Positions 25,748 through 34,647 of a DNA stretch of 64,000 bases are shown here, one piece after another (positions within the stretch are counted from its first letter, which is position 1; every line of letters starts with the position of its first letter). The notes below the pieces were generated by a model that saw only the letters and a list, made by a program, of their open reading frames with translations, was not told the origin of the DNA and searched no databases. The position numbers and the translations under genes are program-made. Source of the stretch: Paenibacillus rubinfantis (GTDB taxonomy: Bacteria; Bacillota; Bacilli; Paenibacillales; Paenibacillaceae); the NCBI RefSeq assembly GCF_001486505.1, contig NZ_LN909064.1, positions 637,416 to 701,415 on the forward strand, written 5' to 3'.

Positions 25748-25776
25748 AGTATACCTTCCCATACGTGGTGAGTAAA
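25748..25776 (-). promoter_or_regulatory. Sigma-A promoter of acnA
   Basis: On the minus strand TTTACT (complement of 25771-25776) and TATACT (complement of 25748-25753) are separated by 17 bases. Confidence 0.75.
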
Positions 25777-25919
25777 GAACTTTTTGTACCCAAATCTCGG
25801 CGGTTAAGGCTTCACCCATGCGGATGAATGGGCTTTCAGACCGCTGCGGGACAGGTGCAAAACATACTCCCTCCCGGGCGTTCATATAATGGCTAATAGT
25901 GAAAAGGAGGCGTGGACGT

Positions 25920-26924
25920 ATGGCGGATGAATGGAAGAAAACGTTATCGGTTTATGTCAACGAGCACAACCAGGATGAAGTGGACTATCGCACGCCTAGC
26001 GGAGGCACGGTCGTAACCGATGTGGATTATTTGCTGCGGCGGGGCGAGCGGAAGCGCAGGCTGGAGAGCTGGTATCGCCAAAGGGGAGCTGCGCCGCTGC
26101 GCTGCGAGACCCGAGCCAAGCTGGTGCGTGAGATTGAAAGCCGCGAGGGTGAGATCGAGGTCGATCTGCAGCTATCGAGAAAAATATACTATGAAAAGGG
26201 AGGCGCCCGCCACCAGGAGGAGCGAATCGAAAAGCAGCGTCTCACACTAGCACGAGACGGTGCGGGCTGGATCGTCATCAAGGTGGAGCAGCCGGTCCCT
26301 GAACGGCATCCGGCAATCACACTGCCCGATGATGACGAAGGTGAGGCGGCGGGACGTAAGGGCGCTGCGCCACGACCATTTTTGAACCGCGATGTCCTTG
26401 GTGGAGGGGGCACGCGCAGCATTGCCTACCGGCGTGAGGAGGCCGTGCTGTATGCCGATCGGTGGTGGGATAGCTTCAACCCGGAGTTTGCCGCCTTTGA
26501 GGTTGACTGCACGAACTACATCTCCCAATGTCTCTTTGCAGGCGGAGCCCCAATAAACTATACTGGAAAAAGAGAATCGGGCTGGTGGTACAAAGGCTAC
26601 GTCGGAGGACGAGAGCTGTGGAGCTACAGCTGGGCCGTTGCCAACGCGCTGGAGCGCCATCTCGGCCAGAGTCGTACCGGACTTCGCGCCGAGCTGCTCG
26701 AACGTCCGGAACAGCTACAGCTTGGAGACGTTATCGCTTATGATTGGGACGGCAACGGCACGTTTCAGCACAACACCATCGTGACTGCGTTCGACGCCGG
26801 CGGAATGCCGCTGGTTAACGCCCATACCACGCCAAGTAAACACCGCTATTGGGATTACCGGGATTCCTATGCCTGGACCGACAATACGGTGTATCGTTTT
26901 TTTCATATCGCGGACCGGTTCTAG
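25920..26924 (+). CDS. Amidase_6 (putative amidase) domain protein
   Basis: The 334-residue protein has a charged N-terminal region (~1-150) without a signal peptide and a C-terminal Amidase_6 domain (~165-330). Characteristic features are 'YADRWWDSFNPEFAAFEVDCTNYISQCLFAGG' with the presumed catalytic Cys, 'LGDVIAYDWDGNGTFQHNTIV' with a His, and 'LVNAHTTPSKHRYWDY'. These are papain-like folds found in sporulation and cell-wall proteins of Bacillota. Absence of a signal peptide suggests a cytoplasmic or mother-cell role. ATG 25920 has AAGGAGG about 8 bases upstream, which decides the start over ATG 25899. Confidence 0.85.
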   Translation: MADEWKKTLSVYVNEHNQDEVDYRTPSGGTVVTDVDYLLRRGERKRRLESWYRQRGAAPLRCETRAKLVREIESREGEIEVDLQLSRKIYYEKGGARHQEERIEKQRLTLARDGAGWIVIKVEQPVPERHPAITLPDDDEGEAAGRKGAAPRPFLNRDVLGGGGTRSIAYRREEAVLYADRWWDSFNPEFAAFEVDCTNYISQCLFAGGAPINYTGKRESGWWYKGYVGGRELWSYSWAVANALERHLGQSRTGLRAELLERPEQLQLGDVIAYDWDGNGTFQHNTIVTAFDAGGMPLVNAHTTPSKHRYWDYRDSYAWTDNTVYRFFHIADRF

Positions 26925-26945
26925 AAGAACGAAAAGAGGTTAGTT

Positions 26946-28040
26946 ATGGGACAGGATAGAATTACCGTAGGCCTCATCTACGGGGGTAAATCGGGAGAAC
27001 ATGAGGTCTCGCTGCAGACGGCCTTCGCCGTATCTAAGGCGTTTAATTACAACAAATACGAGCTGCTACCTTTTTATATCGATAAGCAGGGGAAATGGAA
27101 AGTCGGCAGCAAGTTGAATGCACCGTTTGCCGCGCTGGAGGATTTGAAGCTTGGGGAGCATGCCGGTGATACGTCTGCCGCGATGGGGCTGTTGTTTGGC
27201 AAGCTCTCGTCTGGCCAATCGGATATCGATGTGGTGTTCCCGCTTCTGCACGGCACAAACGGCGAAGACGGCACGATCCAGGGGCTGTTCGAAATGGCCG
27301 ATTTGCCATATGTCGGTGCGGGAGTACTCGCTTCCGCTGCGGGGATGGATAAGGTCATCATGAAGAAGCTGTTCGCCGAGGCGGGACTTGAGCAATGCGC
27401 TTACTGCTTTTTCACCGCTTCCGAGTGGGAGCGCGCCAGCCATGCAGTGGTTCAAGGCATCGAGGAGAAGCTGGGCTATCCTTGCTTTGTCAAGCCGGCG
27501 AACCTTGGCTCGAGCGTTGGCATTTCTAAAGCGAGAAATCGCGAGGAGCTATTGGCTTCGGTGGCGTTGGCGTTCCGCTACGACGTGAAGGTGATCGTCG
27601 AGGAGTTTGTGGACGCCCGTGAAGTGGAGGTTGGGGTACTCGGCAACGACGAGCTGCTGGCCTCTGTTCCGGGAGAAATTGTCTCCTCCGGAGAATACTA
27701 CGATTACCAGGCCAAATATTTGGACGGCAAATCGCAGATGCTGATTCCGGCACCTGTCGATACCGAACTAGCGGAGCGAATTCGCGATCTGGCGGTTAAG
27801 GCGTTCAAAGCCATTGCCGGCAGCGGGTTGTGCCGGGCCGACTTTTTTGTGCGAAGAACGGATCACAAGGTTTGGATTAATGAAGTGAATACGATGCCGG
27901 GCTTCACCCCTTTTAGCATGTATCCGCTATTGTGGCGGGAGACTGGGGTGGCTTATGAGGTGCTGTTAGATCGCTTGATCGAGCTCGCGTTGGAGCGTTA
28001 CGCGGCCCGGCAGGCACTGGAATTCGAAAGCGGCATCTAG
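26946..28040 (+). CDS. ddl: D-alanine--D-alanine ligase
   Basis: Ddl joins two D-alanines with ATP to make the dipeptide ending of peptidoglycan precursors. The 364-residue product has the ATP-grasp features 'LIYGGKSGEHEVSLQTAF', 'FPLLHGTNGEDGTIQGLFEMADLPYVGAGVLASA' region, 'PCFVKPANLGSSVGISKA', 'VIVEEFVDAREVEVGVLGN', 'YDYQAKYLDGKSQMLIPAPV' and 'CRADFFVRRTDHKVWINEVNTMPGFTPFSMYPLL'. Tyr in 'YYDYQAKY' and the 'LDGKSQ' loop point to a D-Ala:D-Ala rather than D-Lac ligase. AAAGAGGTTAGTT precedes ATG 26946. Confidence 0.96.
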   Translation: MGQDRITVGLIYGGKSGEHEVSLQTAFAVSKAFNYNKYELLPFYIDKQGKWKVGSKLNAPFAALEDLKLGEHAGDTSAAMGLLFGKLSSGQSDIDVVFPLLHGTNGEDGTIQGLFEMADLPYVGAGVLASAAGMDKVIMKKLFAEAGLEQCAYCFFTASEWERASHAVVQGIEEKLGYPCFVKPANLGSSVGISKARNREELLASVALAFRYDVKVIVEEFVDAREVEVGVLGNDELLASVPGEIVSSGEYYDYQAKYLDGKSQMLIPAPVDTELAERIRDLAVKAFKAIAGSGLCRADFFVRRTDHKVWINEVNTMPGFTPFSMYPLLWRETGVAYEVLLDRLIELALERYAARQALEFESGI

Positions 28041-28095
28041 TCTGCGGCGGCCATTGCCGCCCCGGACAGCCGGCTGAAGAAAGGAAGGGATGACG

Positions 28096-28419
28096 GTGGG
28101 ATTTCAAACGGAATTTAACTCGGTCTGCAAGTTCAAGAAAGAGCAGGAGCTTTACGAGCTGCTGGAATACGGCCGCGGGAAAATGCTCAAAGAGGGGCTT
28201 CGCGTGTTCCCGACAGGACAAAAGGTAATCGCGTATTCACCGGATAATAAGGCGGTAGCGATCGTGAAAATCACCGCCTGCGTTGCCGAAATTAACTTCA
28301 ATGGAGAGGAAGTTACCTCGGTTGAACTGGAGCTGGTCCGTCCGCTGACGGAAGAGGAGTCTGAAGTACAGACCGCTCTGGCGTACGAAATGTTTTTTGG
28401 AGATCCTGCAAGGGCATGA
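28096..28419 (+). CDS. Conserved hypothetical protein, possibly DUF2584-like
   Basis: This 107-residue protein has no signal peptide or membrane helix and reads as an alpha/beta fold ('MGFQTEFNSVCKFKKEQ', 'GLRVFPTGQKVIAYSPDN', 'AIVKITACVAEINFNGEEVTSVELELVRPLTEEE'). It faintly resembles DUF2584, but I cannot confirm the family. The start is taken as GTG 28096 because AAGGAAG then has normal spacing; ATG 28090 sits too close to it. It overlaps uvsE by four bases, so the two are translationally coupled. Confidence 0.72.
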   Translation: MGFQTEFNSVCKFKKEQELYELLEYGRGKMLKEGLRVFPTGQKVIAYSPDNKAVAIVKITACVAEINFNGEEVTSVELELVRPLTEEESEVQTALAYEMFFGDPARA

Positions 28420-29417
28420 TTGTACGCTTCGGTTATGTAGCGATGTCCACCGTGATCGAAAACGCGTCGCCTTCCAAGACGATGACGTTAAAGACGTTTA
28501 ACGGAATTGCCGACCGCGAGGCGGCGATCCGTAAGCTGGAGATGATCGCGGGAGAGAATCTGCATAACACGCTTCGCCTGCTCCGGCATAACGTCGGCAA
28601 TGAGATACAGGTTTACCGCTTCTCTTCGAAGCTGGTTCCTCTAGCGACCCACGAGTCGCTGTCGGATTGGAATCCTTACGAAGCGCTGCGGGAGCCGTTT
28701 GCCGCCGTGGGGAAATATGTTAAGGAGCATGGCCTTCGGGTGTCCTTTCACCCGGATCACTTTACCGTATTAAGTACACCGCGGCCCGAGGTGCTGAAAT
28801 CCTCGATCCGCGATTTGAATCATCATGTCGCCATGTTTGATGCCATGGGCTTGGACGCCCGGGCCAAGAACAACATCCATGTCGGCGGCGCTTATGGGGA
28901 CAAGCCCACCGCGGGGACCCGGTTCCGCGAGAATGTGGCGGCTCTTCCGGAACGCATCAAACAGAGGTTAACGTTCGAAAACGACGACAAAACGTTTAAC
29001 GCAACGGAGACCCTGGAGCTTTGCGAGGCGCTGGGCATCCCGATGGTGCTCGACATTCACCATCAGTGGGTGAACAACGAAGGCGAGAGCCCGGCCGAGC
29101 TGTGGCCGCGTATCTTGGCGACCTGGCAAACGCCGTATGCCCAGGCCGATTCACCGGCAGACGATCCGCTGCCGCCGAAGATCCACGCGTCGAGCCCCAA
29201 AAGCGCCAGCGACCCGCGGGGTCACGCCGATCATGTCATCGTCCGTCCGCTGCTCGAATTTCTGCGCAGCATCGCCCCGATTACCGATCGGGTTGACGTC
29301 ATGCTGGAAGCCAAGCTCAAAGACGGGGCATTGTTTGCGCTGATGGAGGATTTGGCGCGATACCGCGAGGAAGGCGTTGAAATTTTGGACGGAGCCAGCG
29401 TGCGCATCCAACCGTAA
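28416..29417 (+). CDS. uvsE: UV damage endonuclease UvsE/UVDE
   Basis: UVDE nicks DNA immediately 5' to UV photoproducts and other lesions, starting an alternative repair route. The 333-residue product is a TIM-barrel of the right length. Metal ligands are visible in 'VSFHPDHFTVLSTP' (His), 'RLTFENDDKTFN' (Glu), 'MVLDIHHQWVN' (Asp, His) and 'PKIHASSPKS' (His). The opening 'IVRFGYVAMSTVIENASPSKTMT' is the family N-terminus. In spore formers such enzymes help repair of dormant-spore DNA. It overlaps the upstream gene. Confidence 0.94.
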   Translation: MIVRFGYVAMSTVIENASPSKTMTLKTFNGIADREAAIRKLEMIAGENLHNTLRLLRHNVGNEIQVYRFSSKLVPLATHESLSDWNPYEALREPFAAVGKYVKEHGLRVSFHPDHFTVLSTPRPEVLKSSIRDLNHHVAMFDAMGLDARAKNNIHVGGAYGDKPTAGTRFRENVAALPERIKQRLTFENDDKTFNATETLELCEALGIPMVLDIHHQWVNNEGESPAELWPRILATWQTPYAQADSPADDPLPPKIHASSPKSASDPRGHADHVIVRPLLEFLRSIAPITDRVDVMLEAKLKDGALFALMEDLARYREEGVEILDGASVRIQP

Positions 29418-29519
29418 TTCATTTGGACAAGCCACAGCTGTCCCCGTCTCTCTTGAAAATTGCAGGGAAATAAGGTAAGTTGTACAAAATGAAACGTGCA
29501 CTTTAAGAGGAGGATATTC

Positions 29520-30290
29520 ATGGGTGATTTATTAGCGGGGAAAAATGTGATCGTGATGGGCGTTGCCAATGAGCGCAGCATCGCATGGGCGATTGCGCAA
29601 AGTTTGGCGGAGCAAGGCGCCCGTCTGGCATTTACATACGAAAGCGAACGCGTTGAAGGCCGAGTGCGCAAGCTGGCCGAAACGATTCCAGGTTCGCTAA
29701 TCCTGCCGTGCAACGTGACGGTGGACGAGGAGATCGACAAGCTGGCCGACGCGCTGCGCAGTGAGTTTGGCGTGCTGCACGGGCTTGTACACAGCATCGC
29801 CTTTGCTAAAGGCGAGGACCTGGCCGGCGAGTTTGTGGACACGTCCCGCGAAGGCTTTGCGCTGGCTAACGACATCAGCGTTTATTCGCTGGTGGCCGTG
29901 TCCAAGCGTCTGGCTCCGCTCATGACGGAAGGCGGCAGCATTATGACGATGACGTATATGGGATCGGAGCGCGTAATGCGCAACTATAACGTGATGGGTG
30001 TGGCTAAGGCCGGACTGGAAGCTTCGGTACGTTACTTGGCGAACGATCTTGGGCCGAAGAACATCCGCGTTAATGCGGTATCGGCAGGTCCGATCCGTAC
30101 GCTGGCCGCTAAAGGTATCAGCGACTTCAACTCGATCCTCAAACAGGTCGAAGAAAAGGCACCGCTGCGCAGAACGACGGAAACGGCTGAAGTTGGGGAT
30201 ACGGCGATGTTCCTGATCAGCCATCTGTCCCGCGGAATTACCGGTGAGGTTATTTTCGTAGACGGCGGGTACAATATCGTAGGTGCATAA
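29520..30290 (+). CDS. fabI: Enoyl-[acyl-carrier-protein] reductase (NADH)
   Basis: FabI performs the last reduction of each fatty-acid elongation cycle. The 256-residue short-chain dehydrogenase has the FabI-type cofactor motif 'NVIVMGVANERSIAWAIAQSLAEQGARLAFTYE', the 'VHSIAFAKGEDLAGEFVDTSREGF' segment, and the catalytic Tyr/Lys of 'NYNVMGVAKAGLEASVRYLA' (Y-x6-K). 'VSAGPIRTLAAKGI' and 'GITGEVIFVDGGYNIVGA' complete the family pattern. AGAGGAGG before ATG 29520 sets the start over 29496. No FapR-type operator was recognised upstream. Confidence 0.97.
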   Translation: MGDLLAGKNVIVMGVANERSIAWAIAQSLAEQGARLAFTYESERVEGRVRKLAETIPGSLILPCNVTVDEEIDKLADALRSEFGVLHGLVHSIAFAKGEDLAGEFVDTSREGFALANDISVYSLVAVSKRLAPLMTEGGSIMTMTYMGSERVMRNYNVMGVAKAGLEASVRYLANDLGPKNIRVNAVSAGPIRTLAAKGISDFNSILKQVEEKAPLRRTTETAEVGDTAMFLISHLSRGITGEVIFVDGGYNIVGA

Positions 30291-30490
30291 CAAAGAGACC
30301 GCGTGCGGTTAATCAGCTGAAAGTTCGTTTCCGGCGGGGCCATGCCTCGCTTTTGGACACGGACTTTTTGCATATAGGAAGAGCGGCTTTCGCTGTATTC
30401 TGCGTCAGAGCAGGCGAAAGGACGCAACTTTGCCAAATCAATGACGTATAGTTTTTAAGGAGTAGATTATCAGTTTACGATGAAAGTAGA

Positions 30491-31360
30491 GTGAATCGAT
30501 TGGAATCGAATCCGAAAGTTCCATATGTGGTAGGCAGCAAAAGTCCGACGGCCGTAGCGATCAACTGCGCAGCCAAAGCGGGAGAGTTTATCAAGAGCCG
30601 GCTTGGGGGCTACCGGGACCTGAATACGAAGCAATCGCCTCAGGATCTGGTGACGGACGTGGACAAAGGTGCGGAGGCGATGATTCGAAAGCTGATTCTA
30701 ACGCATTTTCCCGACCATGAGATTCTAGGCGAGGAAGGTGTGGCGCCGGGAGCGTCAGCTTCAGCGGCTGCGCTGAAACAAGCCAGCGAGTCGGAGTACT
30801 TATGGATCGTCGACCCGGTGGACGGAACGACTAATTTTGTTCATGGATTTCCTTTTTTTTGCGTTTCGATTGCGCTGGCATATAAAGGCGAGGTCATCAT
30901 CGGCGTGATTTATGATCCGATGCGCGACGAGATGTTTGTGGCGGAGAAGGGCAAAGGTGCCTACATTCACGGGCAACCATCGAAAGTATCCGCCGATACG
31001 GCGTTGTCCGGCAGCGTTATCGCTGTCGGCTTTAACCCGGACCGGGAGTTTGCGTTGCCGATGAACATGCGTGGATTAAACGCTTTGTCAGGAGAAGTAC
31101 GCAGCCTGCGAGCTGCTGGATCAGCTGCTCTGCATTTGGCTTATGTGGCCGCCGGTCGATTAAGCGGCTATTACGAGGTTGGCCTGAACGCCTGGGATGT
31201 CGCCGCCGGCGCATTAATCGTGAAGGAATCGGGAGGAATAGTGACCGATACTGCAGGTAACCCTTATCACATCGGCGTACGCCATGTGATTGCCAGCAAT
31301 GGCAAAATCCATAACGAGCTGCTAGGCGTGATTCGGGCTGCGGACGCAACCGGGCTGTAA
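30491..31360 (+). CDS. suhB: Inositol monophosphatase family protein
   Basis: The 289-residue product belongs to the FIG/IMPase superfamily of Mg-dependent phosphatases. Signatures are 'QDLVTDVDKGAEAMIR', 'EILGEEG', 'LWIVDPVDGTTNFVHGFPFFCVSIAL' (DPxDGTxN) and 'GLNAWDVAAGALIVKESGGIVTD' (WDxAAG). The substrate may be inositol phosphate, NADP, or 3'-phosphoadenosine 5'-phosphate, and cannot be decided. The start is GTG 30491, though its ribosome site is weak (the nearer GGAG is at 30459). It lies 200 bases after fabI, and that gap shows nothing recognisable. Confidence 0.9.
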   Translation: MNRLESNPKVPYVVGSKSPTAVAINCAAKAGEFIKSRLGGYRDLNTKQSPQDLVTDVDKGAEAMIRKLILTHFPDHEILGEEGVAPGASASAAALKQASESEYLWIVDPVDGTTNFVHGFPFFCVSIALAYKGEVIIGVIYDPMRDEMFVAEKGKGAYIHGQPSKVSADTALSGSVIAVGFNPDREFALPMNMRGLNALSGEVRSLRAAGSAALHLAYVAAGRLSGYYEVGLNAWDVAAGALIVKESGGIVTDTAGNPYHIGVRHVIASNGKIHNELLGVIRAADATGL

Positions 31361-31463
31361 GGAATGAACGGCTGCTGCAGCGAGGCCCCTGGCATATAGG
31401 CGGGCAGGGATTCGGAAGAATCCGCGGTACGCTTGATCGAGAATACCGGAAGGAGTGTCAAGG

Positions 31464-31712
31464 ATGAGCGATAGCAAGGATTTGGAACGCGAGCTCAGCG
31501 AGATGCTGACCGAAGGGGAATACGGCAGCGAGGAAGAACGCCGCGAGGAAGAGCGCAGAAGGTTGTCGCCAAAGTACGAAATCCGCATCCAAACGACGTT
31601 GGATCCAATCGTGGAGGAGACGTTGAACTACCGGAAAATAGCCAAGGAAATCGATGGCCGTTATGATGAATATATGAAGAAAACCGGACGTATAGAGGAG
31701 AAGCCGGAATAA
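31464..31712 (+). CDS. Small charged hypothetical protein
   Basis: This 82-residue, highly acidic and basic protein ('DLERELSEMLTEGEYGSEEERREEERRR...') is predicted to be helical or coiled-coil and contains no known domain. AAGGAG 9 bases before ATG 31464 strongly supports translation. It sits between suhB and a secreted hydrolase, on the same strand as both. Confidence 0.7.
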   Translation: MSDSKDLERELSEMLTEGEYGSEEERREEERRRLSPKYEIRIQTTLDPIVEETLNYRKIAKEIDGRYDEYMKKTGRIEEKPE

Positions 31713-31826
31713 CGGCAAAGGCGCCGGTGTCCATGTAGAAACAACAAGACCTGAGGCCGCAATTTAAACCTCGGGTTTTGCGCGCTTATCCTACCTATTA
31801 TCTATTAATCAAAGGAGTTGAAAGGC

Positions 31827-33092
31827 TTGAAGAAGTTTAGCTTGAACAAGACTTCCGTCCTGACGGGAGCGCTCGCTCTAATCCTTTTCCTTTTCAGCGG
31901 CGCGGCCGCCGCACCGATCCATGCCGCCGAAGCGGCTCAAGCTGACAGCTACCTTATCGTGGCGTTAGGTGATTCGATCACCGCCGGGTACGAGCCAGGG
32001 ATGACGGAAACTAGCGTCCCCTACGGGTTTGTAGATCGTTTGAAAGAGCAGGGCTTGTTCCATGGCCGGACATCGGCAGTTAACTATGGCATTCTTGGCT
32101 TAACCAGCGAAGGTTTGAAGAATTACATAACGGCGATTCAATCGGGCTTACCGCTCGCTGCTGCGGACATTCAGCCAAACGTACCGGATCCACGGATCGC
32201 TGCTTTTGCTTCCGGCGTCGTTCAAGCGAAGGTTGACCTGCAGAAGGCGGATCTGATCACGATCACCATCGGCGGGAACGACTTGCTTAAACTGCTGCCG
32301 GATGTCAAAAATATCTCGCTGGAGCAGCTCCGGGCCCAGAGCGAAGAGGTGTTAAAAGCTTATGGCGACAACCTTCGCGAGGTTGTCCGCATCCTGACGG
32401 AGCTCAACCCCTCAGCGCAAATCGTCATCGCCGACCAATACCAGCCGGTGCCGAAGCTTGCCGGCGCTTCCATATACGATGAGCTGCAGCAGCTGGCTGG
32501 CAAATTTACCGCCATCGTGGATGGCGTTGTTGCCGATCATGCGGCTCAAACGAAGCCGATCAAAGCGGCCCATGTGGCGGCAGCCTTTTCAGGGCGTGAA
32601 ATTTCGCTGACGCATATTTTCTCGGATACGGACATTCATCCCAATCAAGCGGGATATGAGGAAATCGCCAAGATCTTCGCCGAAACGGTTTGGGGGAGCT
32701 TCCGGACAACCGTGGCAAAGAGCGGCGGTGCGCCGATATCCGTCGTGGTGAAAGGACAAGAACTAAACACCCCATATCCGCCGATTCTGAAGAACGGGCA
32801 GACGTTTGTGGCGATCAAGGACATCACGGACGCAGTTGGCGCCCAAAGTAAATGGGAATCCCGTAATTCCACCGCCACCATCACTTATGGAAGCCGGACG
32901 GTGGTGATCCCGGTGGGCTCGAAGCAAATTCAGGTAGACGGCACACCCGCGGCTACCGCAACACCGGCTTTCCTGCAGAAGGTCGGTAAGGAGAACAAAA
33001 CTTATGTACCTCTAGCCATACTCGTACAGGGACTCGGGCTTGACGTACAATACAGCGGTAAAATGAAGACAGTCTTTATCAACGAATTGTAG
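31827..33092 (+). CDS. Secreted SGNH/GDSL hydrolase with C-terminal stalk domain
   Basis: A Sec signal peptide (~1-35, ending 'AAAAPIHA') is followed by a SGNH hydrolase domain (~42-290). It shows block I 'VALGDSITAGYEPG' (Ser), block III 'GGNDLL' and block V 'SDTDIHPNQAGYEEIA' (Asp/His). Residues ~305-421 form a Cu_amine_oxidN1-type stalk ('PPILKNGQTFVAIKDITDAVGAQSKWESRNSTATITYGS'). It probably de-esterifies a polysaccharide or lipid outside the cell. TTG 31827 is chosen with AAAGGAG 9 bases upstream; TTG 31818 would touch that site. Confidence 0.9.
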   Translation: MKKFSLNKTSVLTGALALILFLFSGAAAAPIHAAEAAQADSYLIVALGDSITAGYEPGMTETSVPYGFVDRLKEQGLFHGRTSAVNYGILGLTSEGLKNYITAIQSGLPLAAADIQPNVPDPRIAAFASGVVQAKVDLQKADLITITIGGNDLLKLLPDVKNISLEQLRAQSEEVLKAYGDNLREVVRILTELNPSAQIVIADQYQPVPKLAGASIYDELQQLAGKFTAIVDGVVADHAAQTKPIKAAHVAAAFSGREISLTHIFSDTDIHPNQAGYEEIAKIFAETVWGSFRTTVAKSGGAPISVVVKGQELNTPYPPILKNGQTFVAIKDITDAVGAQSKWESRNSTATITYGSRTVVIPVGSKQIQVDGTPAATATPAFLQKVGKENKTYVPLAILVQGLGLDVQYSGKMKTVFINEL

Positions 33093-33108
33093 TTGGATAT
33101 CGTAGCAG

Positions 33109-33141
33109 CCGGAGCGCCTTAGGGAGCGCTCCGGTTTTTTA
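33109..33141 (+). terminator. Terminator of the GDSL hydrolase gene
   Basis: CCGGAGCGC pairs with GCGCTCCGG around CTTAGGGA and is followed by six T residues. Confidence 0.92.
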
Positions 33142-33230
33142 ATTTTTGGGTCGGTAGCAGTTTCGCAACCCGGCGCTGTTTTGCCTCTGTTTTGGGCTCC
33201 TTTGCATGATTATCCCGTTTGGTCAGGTAA

Positions 33231-33318
33231 CAGTGAAAATTGAACTCAGGGGCAGTGAAAAGGGAACCCGTGAGCAGTGAAAGGTGAGCTCAAGAGAAGT
33301 TAAAAAGAGAGCTCAGGT
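33231..33318. repeat. Four tandem degenerate 22-bp repeats
   Basis: Units start at 33231, 33253, 33275 and 33297 with an exact 22-base period. The consensus is CAGTGAAAAgtGAaCTCAgGaG, each unit with several differences. There are no spacers, so this is not a CRISPR. It lies between the terminator and the transposase-like gene; 33319-33525 shows nothing else recognisable. Confidence 0.85.
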
Positions 33319-33525
33319 GATGAACCGGTCATCACGTGCCGGAGAAGTTCCTATCATAGCTAGATAGGATACAGGGGAGAAAAGGCACATGATGTAAGAG
33401 GCGCTATGATGAAGAGATACACTATGGTGAAAAGACTCTAAAATGTAATCTTCACAATAGGCGGCAAAGGGATAAGCAATCTTGGTTAAGCAAAAAGCCT
33501 AACCTTGACTGGTTTAGCCGTATGA

Positions 33526-34431
33526 TCAGGCCGCAAAGGCATGAGGGGGCTTCGTCGGCTGGTTCGCAATGAGCTGTCGATAAGAAATGCTCCGAGTTGC
33601 CATACACATCCGCAGCAGCTTCTGGCGCATTGAGGTGATCTCTCCGGGCAAGCGAAGTTGGCGTCGTACAGTGAACTCGTTCAGGTAGGCCTGCAGATAT
33701 TTTATCCCTAACGCCATATAGGTGCATTTCAGCGATTCCCACGCTTGGCAGATCACTTTGCGCAAGGGCACATAAAGCCGATAGGCCAGGGGAAACAACT
33801 GTACTTCAGACGCATCAACATCCACATGGTTCGTGATAAACGAGGTGAGCTCGCGGCGGTCTGCTCTTTGCCTGTTTCCTCTCTTATGGGGTAGCAGATG
33901 GATTTTCACCTGTTCCGGTTCTCCCGATTCCGCTACCGTACATCCGACAACAACCGCCGTGACATCTGGCTGATCTATCTGGACCCGAGCCGGGTTTCGT
34001 CTGTACTGATCGCTGTTTACCTTCACATTTCCGTTTAACAACTGCCGGGCATCGAATTCCACGAGGGCATGACGAATTTTGTGCAGCATCAACCAGGCCG
34101 TCTTGTAGGTGACGCGAATCACCCCGCACAACCGAATCGCCGAGATGCCGTCTGGGAGCAAAAATAACTCCAAAGCCTGAAACCACTTCAGCAAGGGCAG
34201 ATGAGTGCCTTCGAAAATCGTACCAACCAAAGGAGATGTCTGATGTCCACAACCTCCGCATTCGAACAAGGGGATACGTCGGGAGGTCAACCGGCTGCAC
34301 TGGGTGTGGGCACAACGAGGGCAAACAAAACCGCTCGGCCATTTCATCGCGATCAACGCTTCCACACAATCCTGTTCGTTCGTAAAACGACTGCTGAAAG
34401 TTTGAAGATCCATATCCATGCCATTCTCCAT
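33526..34431 (-). CDS. Degenerate IS1595/ISXO2-like transposase
   Basis: The 301-residue product keeps the IS1595-family N-terminus: an 'EQDCVEALIAMKWPSGFVCPRCAHTQCSRL' region with a zinc ribbon (CPRC...CGGC), then 'TSPLVGTIFEGTHLPLLKWFQALELFL' and 'YKTAWLMLHKIRHAL'. The catalytic half is altered. The usual V-DE-TY-I-GG motif with the first Asp reads VKVNSDQYRRN, and the usual NG-IE-S-F-W segment before the last acidic residue is replaced by 'QAWESLKCTYMALGIKYLQAYLNEFTVRR'. Transposition activity is doubtful. GGGGGAG before ATG 34431 marks the start. No terminal inverted repeats were found, so this may be a fossil or a domesticated protein. Confidence 0.75.
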   Translation of the reverse strand: MENGMDMDLQTFSSRFTNEQDCVEALIAMKWPSGFVCPRCAHTQCSRLTSRRIPLFECGGCGHQTSPLVGTIFEGTHLPLLKWFQALELFLLPDGISAIRLCGVIRVTYKTAWLMLHKIRHALVEFDARQLLNGNVKVNSDQYRRNPARVQIDQPDVTAVVVGCTVAESGEPEQVKIHLLPHKRGNRQRADRRELTSFITNHVDVDASEVQLFPLAYRLYVPLRKVICQAWESLKCTYMALGIKYLQAYLNEFTVRRQLRLPGEITSMRQKLLRMCMATRSISYRQLIANQPTKPPHAFAA

Positions 34432-34647
34432 GTCCAACTCCCCCTTAATCACCGGAATGCGTACGTGTGTTCTCATTTTTATTATACCAAACATATGATC
34501 CCCTATCAAGAAAAAAATACCAACTATTTCGCTTCTCAACATAACTCTTCTCTATATTCCGTCTCTGATTTAAAGAGGGCCCGTCCTTTTTGTGGCTGCC
34601 CCTGAGTGAAAGGGATAATCATGCAAAGGGGCGGGCGAGAGGGGGGG

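Noticed and set aside
33231..33318. Possible CRISPR array
   Set aside because: Units are contiguous with no spacers, the repeats are degenerate, and no cas gene is in the window.
33380..34600. A complete insertion sequence around the transposase-like gene
   Set aside because: No matching terminal inverted repeats or target-site duplication could be found by eye on either side, so only the gene is reported.
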